Origin: an uncultured Bacteroidia bacterium
GTDB taxonomy: Bacteria > Bacteroidota > Bacteroidia > Bacteroidales > CAJPTX01
DNA length: 23,996 nt
Direction of reading: 5' to 3'
Assembly: GCA_938040915.1 (NCBI GenBank)
Contig: CALHZE010000050.1
Span: 1-23,996 of the forward strand
Shown: one piece after another, positions 13,390-21,161 of the stretch
Numbering within the stretch: the first letter of the stretch is position 1
How the letters are laid out: each line of letters begins with the position of its first letter
Translations under genes and position numbers: made by a program
Notes under the pieces: generated by a model
The model's database searches: none
What the model was told of the DNA's origin: nothing
What the model saw: the letters and a program-made list of their open reading frames with translations, nothing else

Positions 13390-14277
13390 ATGCTCGTGGA
13401 GATTGACCCCCACTCGGGTTTCTGTTTCGGCGTGGTGCGTGCGATTGAGCTCGCCGAACAGGAACTGAAGCAGAGCGGCTCGCTACTCTGTTTGGGGGAT
13501 ATCGTCCACAACGGTGCCGAGGTACAGCGACTCCAAGGGCGTGGACTCGCTACTATCTATTACGACGACCTCAAGCGCTACCCCGCCCAGCGCATCATGT
13601 TCCGTGCACACGGCGAGCCGCCGTCCACTTACGAAAAGGCGCTCGCTTTGGGGATGGAGATCGTCGACGCCACTTGCCCCGTCGTCTTGCAATTGCAACG
13701 TAAGGTGAAGCATAGCGGCGAAAAACTCAAGTCTCGCGGGGGACAAATCATCCTCTTTGGCAAACCCGACCATGCCGAGGTCAACGGGCTACGAGGGCAG
13801 ACTGACTGTGACTGTTACGTCGTGCAAACCCCAGCAGACCTCGATGCAATCGACTTCCGACGTCCGACCGAGTGCTTCTCTCAAACCACCATGAGTGCTC
13901 GCGACTATCGCGCCATTGCCGAGCAGATTGAGGCGCGCATGCGTGCCGTAAGCCTCAGCGACCCGTTGCCACTCGTCGTTCATGCCAGCACCTGTAGTCA
14001 AGTCGCTAACCGCCACGAGTCGCTAGCCCTGTTTGCCCAACAGCACGACGCGATCCTCTTTGTCAGTGGTAAAAAGAGTTCCAATGGTAAAATGCTCTTC
14101 GAAGAGTGTCGGAGCGTCAACCCCATGACCTACTTCATCTCGGGCATCGATGACATCCCTTGGGCAGACCTCGCTCCAGTCGAGCGTCTCGGAATTTGCG
14201 GGGCAACCTCCACCCCCCGCTGGCTCATGGAGGCGGTGGCAAAAGCCGTCTTGCGCATCTATCCCAATAATCCATAG
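13390..14277 (+). CDS. ispH: 4-hydroxy-3-methylbut-2-enyl diphosphate reductase
   Basis: IspH (LytB) is the last enzyme of the MEP isoprenoid pathway and uses an Fe-S cluster to make IPP and DMAPP. From the ATG at 13390 it has 295 residues. The three cluster cysteines are visible: Cys12 in GFCFGV, Cys96 in DATCPVV and Cys202 in STCSQVANRHE. Conserved substrate-binding motifs DIVHN, RAHGEPP, GKPDHAEV, FSQTTMS and SSNGKML are also present. It starts 2 bp after the cmk stop. It implies that this organism makes isoprenoids by the MEP route. Confidence 0.97.
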   Translation: MLVEIDPHSGFCFGVVRAIELAEQELKQSGSLLCLGDIVHNGAEVQRLQGRGLATIYYDDLKRYPAQRIMFRAHGEPPSTYEKALALGMEIVDATCPVVLQLQRKVKHSGEKLKSRGGQIILFGKPDHAEVNGLRGQTDCDCYVVQTPADLDAIDFRRPTECFSQTTMSARDYRAIAEQIEARMRAVSLSDPLPLVVHASTCSQVANRHESLALFAQQHDAILFVSGKKSSNGKMLFEECRSVNPMTYFISGIDDIPWADLAPVERLGICGATSTPRWLMEAVAKAVLRIYPNNP

Positions 14278-14297
14278 ATTCTTAGCTTTTGGTAAAC

Positions 14298-15281
14298 ATG
14301 AAGACCACGCCGTCGACTTCGCTATACCCCATTCGCTTCGAAGCGCAGAATATCCCTCGGATTTGGGGTGCCGACCACCTCGGAGCGCCGCGTAATGGCG
14401 TCCCGATCGGCGAGCGTTGGTTGCTTTCTCCCCTCCCCAGCAAGGAAACCCTCGTCGCAAACGGCGAGCTCGCTGGTATGACTCCCTCCCAACTCGTGGT
14501 GCGCTATGGGGCGTCCCTCTTGGGTAAAAGGGGCTCGTGGGCAGACCTTCCCCTCGTCAAATGGATTGACTCTGCCCACCCCCTCTCCTTTCAGGTACAC
14601 CCCAACGACCTCTTGGCACGCCAGCTCGGAGAGCCCCACGGCAAGAGCGAAATGTGGTACATCCTAGACGCTGCCCCCGACGCCAAAATCTATGTCGACA
14701 CGCCCGCTCCGTTATCGCTTACTGACTTAAAACAGGTCGTGGCAGACGGAGCGCTCGAACAGACGCTCACGGTCTATCACCCCACTCCAGGCGAGCTCTA
14801 CTACGTCCCCGGCGGCGTCCTTCACGCGATTGGGGGCGGCATACAGCTTATTGAGATACAGCAGCCGAGCGACACGACCTATCGCCTTTATGACTGGGAA
14901 CGCACCGACGCTAACGGGCTGTCGCGCCCCTTGCAACTTGACCTTGCCTATCGCGCATATGACCCCAAAGCGCGCGCCAAAGTGGTTGCGGCAACGAAAG
15001 GGGCGGGACACCTCCCGATTGGCTTCCACGAGCACCCGTTCTCTTTTACGAGCTACCTTCTCGCGTTGAACGAGACGCATGGGGTTACCTACCACACTAC
15101 CGCGCACATCTACCTTGCCTCGCGCCCCATTCGCCTTCGCTGGACGTCGCCTCTCGGTGCAGAGCAAGAGGAGAGCCTTCCCGCGATGACCCCAGTGCTT
15201 CTTCCTGCAGTCATCGCCTCATATTCTTTCTGTGCCGAGCAGCCGCAAACCCTCCTCCTCGAGTTTATGTTATGCGGTTAA
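14298..15281 (+). CDS. manA: Type I mannose-6-phosphate isomerase
   Basis: Zn-dependent interconversion of mannose-6-phosphate and fructose-6-phosphate, feeding GDP-mannose and surface polysaccharides. From the ATG at 14298 it has 327 residues, the short bacterial class-I form; an upstream TTG at 14289 is less likely. Metal ligands of the family are visible: Gln99 and His101 in SFQVHPND, Glu118 in KSEMWYIL, and His176 in VPGGVLHAIG. The active-site Arg lies in TYRLYDW (194-200). It is the last gene of the operon, 20 bp after ispH, and is followed by a perfect hairpin terminator. Confidence 0.94.
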   Translation: MKTTPSTSLYPIRFEAQNIPRIWGADHLGAPRNGVPIGERWLLSPLPSKETLVANGELAGMTPSQLVVRYGASLLGKRGSWADLPLVKWIDSAHPLSFQVHPNDLLARQLGEPHGKSEMWYILDAAPDAKIYVDTPAPLSLTDLKQVVADGALEQTLTVYHPTPGELYYVPGGVLHAIGGGIQLIEIQQPSDTTYRLYDWERTDANGLSRPLQLDLAYRAYDPKARAKVVAATKGAGHLPIGFHEHPFSFTSYLLALNETHGVTYHTTAHIYLASRPIRLRWTSPLGAEQEESLPAMTPVLLPAVIASYSFCAEQPQTLLLEFMLCG

Positions 15282-15319
15282 GCGGTAGCATGTCTCCCAA
15301 ATGACCGAATAGTCTTTGT

Positions 15320-15350
15320 ACGGACGCAAGGTGATGCGTCCGTTTTTTTT
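15320..15350 (+). terminator. Intrinsic terminator after manA
   Basis: ACGGACGCA (15320-15328) pairs perfectly with TGCGTCCGT (15335-15343), loop AGGTGA, followed by T to 15350. The same arms recur at 18645. Confidence 0.92.
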
Positions 15351-15435
15351 GCTATTTGATTACCTCTATTCGCTCATCCCCTCTGCGCGCTTGTTGCCCC
15401 CGCCGTCCGCGTACGACCGCCCGTATCTTGAAATA

Positions 15436-15458
15436 TCGTACCTTTGCCGCAGGTACGA
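15436..15458. promoter_or_regulatory. Promoter -7 box embedded in a perfect inverted repeat, upstream of kbl
   Basis: TACCTTTG at 15439-15446 is an exact TAnnTTTG box. It lies within TCGTACCT (15436-15443) and AGGTACGA (15451-15458), perfect 8-bp inverted arms separated by TTGCCGC. The arrangement suggests a repressor operator over the promoter. No good -33 element is visible. Confidence 0.6.
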
Positions 15459-15478
15459 ATTGATAAATAGCGAAGGTG

Positions 15479-16669
15479 ATGTATGGTAAGATGCAACAGC
15501 ACTTGGCTAAAGAGCTCGCCGCTATTGACGAGGCGGGGCTCTACAAGCGCGAACGGGAAATAATTACCCCACAAGGGGCTGAAATTAAAGTAAGCTCGGG
15601 GGCTGACGTCCTCAATTTCTGTGCGAACAACTACCTCGGGCTCTCTGATAACCCCACCGTGATTAACGCGGCGAAGGAGATGATGGATCGCCGAGGCTAT
15701 GGCATGTCCTCCGTACGCTTCATCTGCGGGACACAAGACATTCATCGCGAACTCGAGCACGCCGTAGCCTCTTACTTCGGGCTCGACGACTCGATTCTCT
15801 ATGTGGCGTGCTTTGACGCCAATGGTGGGGTCTTCGAGCCCCTCTTTAGCGAGGAAGACGCCATTATCTCAGATGCCCTCAACCACGCCTCTATCATTGA
15901 TGGCGTGCGACTCTCCAAGGCGAAGCGCTACCGTTATGCCAATGCCAACATGGAGGAACTCGAAAAGTGTCTCAAAGAGGCACAAGCACAACGCTTCCGT
16001 ATCATTGTGACCGACGGCGTCTTCTCCATGGACGGTAACGTCGCTCCCCTCGATAAGATTTGCGCTCTTGCGAAACAATACGACGCGCTCGTGATGGTCG
16101 ACGAAAGTCACTCCGCCGGCGTCGTTGGGAAGACTGGGCACGGCGTGACCGAGCTCTATAACCTCCGTGGTGAGGTCGATATTATCACTGGGACTCTCGG
16201 CAAAGCCTTCGGAGGCGGTTGCGGCGGCTTTACTGCTGCGCGTCAAGAGATTGTCGACCTCCTTCGTCAGCGTTCGCGTCCTTACCTCTTTTCTAACTCG
16301 GTTCCGCCACCCGTGGTCGGCGCCAGCCTCGCCGTCTTCCAAATGTTGGAAAAAGATAACGCATTCCACGCCCAACTGGTAGAAAATACCGAATACTTTA
16401 AGAAGCGGATGCTTGATGCCGGCTTCGACATCAAGCCGAGTCAGAGCGCTATCCTCGCCGTTATGCTCTATGACGCCAAGCTTTCGCAGCTCATGGCGGC
16501 CGACATGCTTGTAGAGGGTATCTACGTCACCGGCTTCTATTACCCTGTTGTCCCCAAGGAACAGGCGCGCATCCGAGTACAGCTCTCCGCCGCCCACAAG
16601 CGCGAACACCTTGATCGTTGCGTCGACGCTTTTGTGAAGATCGGTAAAAAGCACGGCGTGATTAAGTAA
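15479..16669 (+). CDS. kbl: Glycine C-acetyltransferase (2-amino-3-ketobutyrate CoA ligase)
   Basis: PLP enzyme that cleaves 2-amino-3-ketobutyrate with CoA to glycine and acetyl-CoA, the second step of threonine breakdown. From the ATG at 15479 it has 396 residues and aligns with E. coli Kbl throughout: LNFCANNYLGL, SVRFICGTQD, DALNHASIIDGVRLSKAKRY, TDGVFSMDG, VDESHSAGVVG, the PLP-Lys242 motif ITGTLGKAFGG, and GIYVTGFYYPVVPKEQARIR. A GTG one codon upstream is possible. No threonine dehydrogenase gene is adjacent, so the partner enzyme lies elsewhere if present. It is a single-gene unit with its own promoter and double hairpin 3' end. Confidence 0.96.
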   Translation: MYGKMQQHLAKELAAIDEAGLYKREREIITPQGAEIKVSSGADVLNFCANNYLGLSDNPTVINAAKEMMDRRGYGMSSVRFICGTQDIHRELEHAVASYFGLDDSILYVACFDANGGVFEPLFSEEDAIISDALNHASIIDGVRLSKAKRYRYANANMEELEKCLKEAQAQRFRIIVTDGVFSMDGNVAPLDKICALAKQYDALVMVDESHSAGVVGKTGHGVTELYNLRGEVDIITGTLGKAFGGGCGGFTAARQEIVDLLRQRSRPYLFSNSVPPPVVGASLAVFQMLEKDNAFHAQLVENTEYFKKRMLDAGFDIKPSQSAILAVMLYDAKLSQLMAADMLVEGIYVTGFYYPVVPKEQARIRVQLSAAHKREHLDRCVDAFVKIGKKHGVIK

Positions 16670-16689
16670 CGTTATGACGACCCCGATGT

Positions 16690-16720
16690 GCTGTCAGCCC
16701 CCGCTTCGGTAAATGACAGC
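16690..16720 (+). repeat. First hairpin after kbl
   Basis: GCTGTCA (16690-16696) pairs perfectly with TGACAGC (16714-16720) around a 17-nt loop. It has no T-run and lies 18 bp upstream of a stronger terminator hairpin. Confidence 0.6.
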
Positions 16721-16738
16721 CGAGTGTCCGCATTCCAC

Positions 16739-16793
16739 GCGCGAGTTCAGAACCTCTCTGTAATGAGGTGCTGGGCTCGCGCTTCGTGTTTTT
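16739..16793 (+). terminator. Long-stem terminator after kbl
   Basis: GCGCGAG (16739-16745) pairs with CTCGCGC (16776-16782). The stem continues inward through two T-G pairs, CAG/CTG, one A-G mismatch and ACCTC/GAGGT, to an 8-nt loop. GTGTTTTT follows at 16786-16793. Confidence 0.8.
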
Positions 16794-16822
16794 CCCAATC
16801 TACCCAATATCCTCACGTCTGA

Positions 16823-18583
16823 ATGTCTATATTTCAAATCGTTGTTTCTTTCTTTACCCTAGTGGGTGCCCTCGGTGTCTTCCTCTATGGGATGAAGCTA
16901 CTCAGTGAGTCGCTTCAAAAGGTCGCGGGCAAGCGTATGAAACACCTCCTAGAGTCGATGACTAGCACCCGTCTTAAGGGCATTTTGATGGGGATCTTGG
17001 TCACCGTCGTCATCCAGTCTTCTTCGGCTACAACCGTCATGGTTGTGGGCTTTGTTAACGCGGGTCTCTTGACCCTCGTCCAAGCCGTCGGCGTGATCAT
17101 GGGGGCAAATATCGGGACGACTGTCACCGCTTGGATCATCTCCCTCTTTGGCTTTAAGATGAACCTCGGGCTGATGGCTCTCCCCCTCCTCGGGCTTGGC
17201 GTCCCCTTCCTCTTTTCTAAACGTGACAATTTACACTCGATTGGGGAGATGATCCTTGGCTTCTCTCTCCTCTTCCTCGGGCTTACCTTTCTTCAAGACT
17301 CGGTGCCCGACCTCTCGCTCTATCCGAAAGTCCTCGAAAACCTTGCGCAATACACCCAGTTGGGCATCTGGTCGGTGCTCCTCTTTGTCTTGGTGGGTAT
17401 CATCCTTACCGTCGTTGTGCAGTCCTCTTCGGCGACGATGGCACTCACCCTGCTTATGTGTGCTAATGGTTGGATCGACTTCACGATGGCTGCAGCCATG
17501 GTCCTTGGCGAAAACATTGGGACGACGATTACTGCCGTCATCGCCGCCTCGGTCGGCAATATCTCCGCACGCCAAACCGCCCTCTTCCACTTCGTTTTCA
17601 ATGTCCTTGGGGCTCTCTGGGTGCTCCTAATCTTTACCCCGTTTCTCCACCTTGTAGATCGCATGGCGCTTGAGAGCGGCATCGGCTCGCCCATCCTAGA
17701 CCCTTCCAAAGCGCCGATAGCCCTTTCGCTCTTTCACACTAGCTTTAATGTGGTAAATACTCTCCTGATGTACTGGCTTACGCCCCAACTCGTGTCGCTG
17801 GTCAAACGCATCTTGCCGCAGAAAGAAACCGAGGACGAAGAGTATCGCCTTCGCTTCATCGGGCACGACTACATGCCCACCGGCGAGTTAGCGCTTCTCT
17901 CTGTCTGGAAAGAGGTCGGGGGTTATGCGCGCCGTGTCCACCGTATGTTTGGCTTCGTGCAGCGGATGCTCGACCCTGAGAACGAGAAGGACTTTGAAAA
18001 AACATACGAGCGTATCCTCAAGTATGAGAACATCAGCGACCGTATGGAGGTCGAAATTGGCAACTACCTCGGACGCCTCCACACCTCAGAGCTTAGTGAC
18101 AATGCGCGCCAACAGGTCAATGCGCTTATGAAGATTATCAGCGACATCGAGTCGGTAGCCGACTGCTGTCACAATGCGGGTAAGATTCTCAAGCGCAAGA
18201 GTGAAGCCAAGATTTGGTTCAACGAATACATCCGTCGACACATCGACCAAATGATGGATTATGTCGACCAAGCCTTCACGGTAATGACACAAAACCTAGA
18301 AAATAGTTTTGAGGTAGATTTAACTGCAGCAAAACGCTGCGAGGATCAGATAGACCGCTACCGCAATCTCTTGAAGCGAGAGCACATTAAAAACGTCGAG
18401 TCAGGGGTCTATCCCTACGAGTCTGGCGTCTTCTATTCCGATCTCTATTCTCAGTGTGAGCGGATGGGCGACTACATCATCAACGTTTCCGAAGACATCC
18501 AAGAGATGGATACGGTCGAGAAGGCGATGCCTAAAGACGAGCTCCCCGAGAGTGAGGACGGAGGAATCGAGGACCAAGAATAA
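16823..18583 (+). CDS. Na/Pi cotransporter family protein with PhoU-like C-terminal domain
   Basis: A 586-residue inner-membrane protein with two inverted Na/Pi-cotransporter repeats. Each has the QSSSAT motif (65-70 and 200-205) and a GxNIGTT motif (94-100 and 229-235). About eight to ten hydrophobic segments lie within residues 5-330. From about 345 to 560 the chain becomes soluble and helical, resembling the PhoU domain fused to transporters of this type (for example QVNALMKIISDIESVADCC and SDLYSQCERMGDYIINVSED). It is expected to move phosphate with Na+; import or export cannot be decided from sequence. The acidic tail is probably disordered. It is a single-gene unit. Confidence 0.92.
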   Translation: MSIFQIVVSFFTLVGALGVFLYGMKLLSESLQKVAGKRMKHLLESMTSTRLKGILMGILVTVVIQSSSATTVMVVGFVNAGLLTLVQAVGVIMGANIGTTVTAWIISLFGFKMNLGLMALPLLGLGVPFLFSKRDNLHSIGEMILGFSLLFLGLTFLQDSVPDLSLYPKVLENLAQYTQLGIWSVLLFVLVGIILTVVVQSSSATMALTLLMCANGWIDFTMAAAMVLGENIGTTITAVIAASVGNISARQTALFHFVFNVLGALWVLLIFTPFLHLVDRMALESGIGSPILDPSKAPIALSLFHTSFNVVNTLLMYWLTPQLVSLVKRILPQKETEDEEYRLRFIGHDYMPTGELALLSVWKEVGGYARRVHRMFGFVQRMLDPENEKDFEKTYERILKYENISDRMEVEIGNYLGRLHTSELSDNARQQVNALMKIISDIESVADCCHNAGKILKRKSEAKIWFNEYIRRHIDQMMDYVDQAFTVMTQNLENSFEVDLTAAKRCEDQIDRYRNLLKREHIKNVESGVYPYESGVFYSDLYSQCERMGDYIINVSEDIQEMDTVEKAMPKDELPESEDGGIEDQE

Positions 18584-18605
18584 GCTTTAACAACCGAGGG
18601 TGGCG

Positions 18606-18638
18606 CTGTGTCGCATGCCGCAAATGCCGGCGACACAG
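18606..18638 (+). repeat. First hairpin after the Na/Pi gene
   Basis: CTGTGTCGC (18606-18614) pairs perfectly with GCGACACAG (18630-18638). The 15-nt loop contains ATGCCG twice. It lies 6 bp upstream of the T-run terminator. Confidence 0.75.
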
Positions 18639-18644
18639 ATTGGT

Positions 18645-18672
18645 ACGGACGCACGCGTTGCGTCCGTTTTTT
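18645..18672 (+). terminator. Intrinsic terminator after the Na/Pi gene
   Basis: ACGGACGCA (18645-18653) pairs perfectly with TGCGTCCGT (18659-18667), loop CGCGT, with T continuing to 18672. The arms are identical to those at 15320. Confidence 0.92.
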
Positions 18673-19087
18673 GTCGGGCAAGTGTGTCAAAACTCCGTTT
18701 TCTGTCTTCGCTGTTGGGCTGCAGCGTGCTCCGTGCTCATCGCCGCACTGGCACGATTTTCTCAAACAGACGAATGGTCTTCGTCGCGCCGACGTCTGCA
18801 TAGCCCCCGCAAAATCTCTTTACTTTTTCCTTAATCTCCTTACCCACCCCCGTGCGAGTCTTGGGCTCTCCCCGTGCTCTCCTTGGACTCTCCTTGGGCT
18901 CTCACTGTGCCATCACTGCGCCATGAAGGGCATTTTACCTGCCTCCGATCTCTCCATTTTTAGACGAGTTCCTTTATTATCTTCCTTTCTTCTTCCGATT
19001 TTCGTCTTAACGGCAGGATTTGGAATTCCTAAAGCTCCGTCTGCTGAGGCGGTTGGGTAGGGGCGCGAGGAGCGTGCACAAAATCGC
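18673..19087. other. Intergenic stretch without a supported gene
   Basis: About 415 bp between a terminator and the DUF2851 promoter. The one long frame here has no family resemblance and begins inside the paired hairpins. Around 18860-18905 there are loose short direct repeats built on TTGGGCTCTC and TTGGACTCTC. I see no RNA gene. Confidence 0.5.
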
Positions 19088-19095
19088 TACATTTG
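19088..19095 (+). promoter_or_regulatory. -7 box upstream of the DUF2851 gene
   Basis: TACATTTG is an exact TAnnTTTG match, ending 20 bp before the ATG at 19116. No clear -33 element is present. Confidence 0.6.
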
Positions 19096-19115
19096 TCTGT
19101 GGCTAGCAACGAGCG

Positions 19116-20393
19116 ATGGAGCACTGCGAAAAACTCTTACATGCGCTGTGGGAGGTCTTACCCCAACTTAACGAACCTCTTTACACCACCGAGGGCAAGC
19201 CGATCCGTCTCCTCAACGTGGGGCGCTATAATGGAGACGCGGGACCCGACTTCCTCGATGTCCGTTTGACCATAGGCGACGTCCTTTGGGCGGGGGCTGT
19301 CGAAATGCACTGGCGCGCGAGTGAGTGGGATCGCCACGGACACCAGACTGACCCCCGATACAACGCTGTCATCCTACACGTCGTGGCAGAACAAGATGCC
19401 GAGGTACAGACGAGTGACGGACGCCCTCTTGTTACCCTCCTCTTTCCCCACGTCTCCCTTTACGAAAAGTACCTAGAGCGTATACTTTCGACCGATGGGG
19501 TGCCGCCCTGCGGTACACGATTCGCCCACGTAACCCCTTTCCAACAAAAGGCGTGGCTCGAGCAACTCTTGCGCGAACGTTTGGAGGCGCGAGCACAGAT
19601 CATTAACGCCGAACGCGCCGACGCACCCATGGACTGGGAGGAAGCCTTTTACCGCTCGCTGGCGCGCACCTTGGGGCTCGCTGTGAATAGCGAGGCGATG
19701 CACGACCTTGCTTTAGCCACCCCCTTAAAGTGCCTCTACAAGGTGCGTGACGAACGGCAAATCGTCGAGGCGATCCTTCAGGGACAGTCGGGCTTGTTGC
19801 CCCATAACGACGCCGACGACTACACGCAAGCCGTAGCAGAGGAGTATGCCTATCAAGCCTCTCGCTTTACCTTGACGCCGATGACTGCGGGGCAGTGGAA
19901 GTTTTTGCGCTTGCGTCCGACGGCGTTCCCCTCGATTCGGATCTCGCAACTCGCGGGGCTGGTCGCAGGGCACGATCATCTCTTTTCGCAGGTGATTGCG
20001 GCACGTAGCCTTAAGGAGTTAAAGGCACTCTTTCGCGTGGCGGCAGCGCCCTATTGGTCTACCCATTACCGTTTCTCTAGTCTCGCCCCACAGGCGCAGG
20101 AGAAACACCTCGGGCGGGGGATGCAGGAGCTATTGTTACTCAACAGTGCGTTACCCTTTCGCTATGCGTACGCCTTGTCGCAGCAAGACACACGGCGGCG
20201 TGAAGAGGTGTTAGCGTTTTATGTGGCGATGGGCGCAGAGGAAAACCAGATTATTGCGGGGTTTCGTGCCTCGGGTGTCTCTTGTGGCGATGCGGCAACG
20301 AGCCAAGCGTTGTTACAGCTCTACAAGCTTTATTGTCGGGAAAAACGGTGTTATTGTTGTCCCGCGTGGCGGAGCGACCGACGGGCAGATTGA
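19116..20393 (+). CDS. DUF2851 family protein
   Basis: A 425-residue cytoplasmic-looking protein of the Bacteroidota-typical DUF2851 family, which has no established function as far as I know. The diagnostic N-terminal block is LLNVGRYNGDAGPDFLDVRL, then AVEMHWRASEWDRHGHQTDP and YNAVILHVV. Its many conserved Asp, Glu and His residues (D41, D45, E63, H65, D72, H74, H76, H88) suggest a metal or catalytic site, which is inference. The C-terminus carries the usual Cys-rich end, LYCREKRCYCC. Length is normal for the family. It is not coupled to the recombinase gene downstream, which has its own promoter. Confidence 0.9.
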   Translation: MEHCEKLLHALWEVLPQLNEPLYTTEGKPIRLLNVGRYNGDAGPDFLDVRLTIGDVLWAGAVEMHWRASEWDRHGHQTDPRYNAVILHVVAEQDAEVQTSDGRPLVTLLFPHVSLYEKYLERILSTDGVPPCGTRFAHVTPFQQKAWLEQLLRERLEARAQIINAERADAPMDWEEAFYRSLARTLGLAVNSEAMHDLALATPLKCLYKVRDERQIVEAILQGQSGLLPHNDADDYTQAVAEEYAYQASRFTLTPMTAGQWKFLRLRPTAFPSIRISQLAGLVAGHDHLFSQVIAARSLKELKALFRVAAAPYWSTHYRFSSLAPQAQEKHLGRGMQELLLLNSALPFRYAYALSQQDTRRREEVLAFYVAMGAEENQIIAGFRASGVSCGDAATSQALLQLYKLYCREKRCYCCPAWRSDRRAD

Positions 20394-20398
20394 CAGGC

Positions 20399-20406
20399 GA
20401 GACTAC
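20399..20406 (+). repeat. Left copy of 8-bp direct repeat flanking the recombinase
   Basis: GAGACTAC, 5 bp after the DUF2851 stop codon. An identical copy lies at 21134-21141, overlapping the stop of the recombinase gene. Together they bracket a promoter and a single gene, about 735 bp. Confidence 0.5.
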
Positions 20407-20415
20407 CAGACCCTC

Positions 20416-20423
20416 TATATTTG
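20416..20423 (+). promoter_or_regulatory. -7 box of the recombinase gene
   Basis: TATATTTG is an exact TAnnTTTG match, 31 bp before the ATG at 20455. A TTG at 20390-20392 is 23 bp upstream, slightly far for a -33 element. Confidence 0.6.
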
Positions 20424-20454
20424 TCCCCGCTTAACCATCAACCTAGACCCGAGC

Positions 20455-21135
20455 ATGATTTACGGCTACATACGCGTCTCCTCTGACAAGCAAACCGTCG
20501 AAAACCAACGCTTCGAAATCAATAACTACTGTGCACAACAACACCTCACGATTGACGGCTGGATCGAAGAGACCATCTCTGGCACAAAGGCTTACTCCAA
20601 GCGTGAGCTTGGCAACCTCCTTGAGCGTGTCGAGCAGGGCGACCTCATCATCTGCGCCGAGCTCTCGCGTCTAGGGCGTAATCTGTTTATGATTATGGAG
20701 ATTCTCAATATCTGCATGCGCAAAGAGTGTCGCGTCTGGACCATCAAAGATAACTACCACCTAGGCGACGACATCCAGTCTAAAGTCCTTGCTTTTGCCT
20801 TTGGGCTTAGCGCCGAGATCGAGCGTAACCTCATCGCCCAGCGTACCAAAGAGGCGCTCGCGCGTAAACGGGCCGAGGGGGTGACCCTCGGGCGTCCTAA
20901 GGGGCGCTTAAGCGCACCTCACCACTACAAGCTTTTTCCCTTGAGAGAGGAGATTGTGCGCCTCCTTAACCGCGGGCTTTCGCAACATAAAATCGCCCGT
21001 CAGTGTGGCGTCAACCGCAATACGCTTTCTCGCTTCATCGACCATTTTGTTACCGAGCTACATGCGCCCGCGCTCGACACCCCCTTTGCCGAGCCTGAGG
21101 AAGAGGCTATTTCATACGCGTTACGTAACCTTTGA
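20455..21135 (+). CDS. Small serine recombinase (resolvase/invertase family)
   Basis: A 226-residue serine recombinase of the small resolvase/invertase class. The N-terminal catalytic domain begins MIYGYIRVSSDKQTVENQR, with Arg7 and nucleophile Ser9 in the positions of gamma-delta resolvase. The active-site motif AELSRLGRN (68-76) supplies Arg72 and Arg75. AFAFGLSAEIERNLIAQRTKEAL forms the dimer helix, then GRPKGR leads into a C-terminal HTH (about 165-197; GLSQHKIARQCGVNRNTLSRF). The ATG at 20455 fits the family start; upstream in-frame sequence overlaps the DUF2851 gene. An acidic tail of about 25 residues follows the HTH. It resembles the invertases that switch surface genes in Bacteroidales. 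Its target is not shown, though T9SS surface genes lie directly downstream. Confidence 0.93.
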   Translation: MIYGYIRVSSDKQTVENQRFEINNYCAQQHLTIDGWIEETISGTKAYSKRELGNLLERVEQGDLIICAELSRLGRNLFMIMEILNICMRKECRVWTIKDNYHLGDDIQSKVLAFAFGLSAEIERNLIAQRTKEALARKRAEGVTLGRPKGRLSAPHHYKLFPLREEIVRLLNRGLSQHKIARQCGVNRNTLSRFIDHFVTELHAPALDTPFAEPEEEAISYALRNL

Positions 21136-21141
21136 GACTAC
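21134..21141 (+). repeat. Right copy of 8-bp direct repeat flanking the recombinase
   Basis: GAGACTAC, identical to 20399-20406. It overlaps the last two bases of the recombinase stop codon. Confidence 0.5.
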
Positions 21142-21147
21142 ATTTCA

Positions 21148-21161
21148 GTAATAAACGTTAC
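21148..21161. promoter_or_regulatory. Imperfect copy of the GTAAC-N4-GTTAC palindrome
   Basis: GTAAT-AAAC-GTTAC differs by one base from the core of the perfect palindrome at 502-521 and has the same 4-nt spacing. It overlaps the -7 box of the T9SS cargo gene, where a bound regulator could control it. Confidence 0.35.

Noticed and set aside
15869..16654. Long minus-strand frame (261 codons) opposite kbl
   Set aside because: An antisense shadow of a well-conserved enzyme gene, with no recognisable motif.
18860..18905. Short repeats built on TTGGGCTCTC as a possible CRISPR or satellite array
   Set aside because: The units are about 10 bp, imperfect and irregularly spaced, without spacers of constant length. 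No cas genes are present.
18608..19060. 150-codon frame after the Na/Pi gene
   Set aside because: It starts inside the first 3' hairpin, runs through the second hairpin and T-run, has no family resemblance, and has an odd Ser/Pro/Leu/Cys-rich composition.
20221..20454. N-terminal extension of the recombinase
   Set aside because: It overlaps the DUF2851 3' end, lies upstream of the TATATTTG promoter box, and has no family similarity. The catalytic domain starts naturally at 20455.
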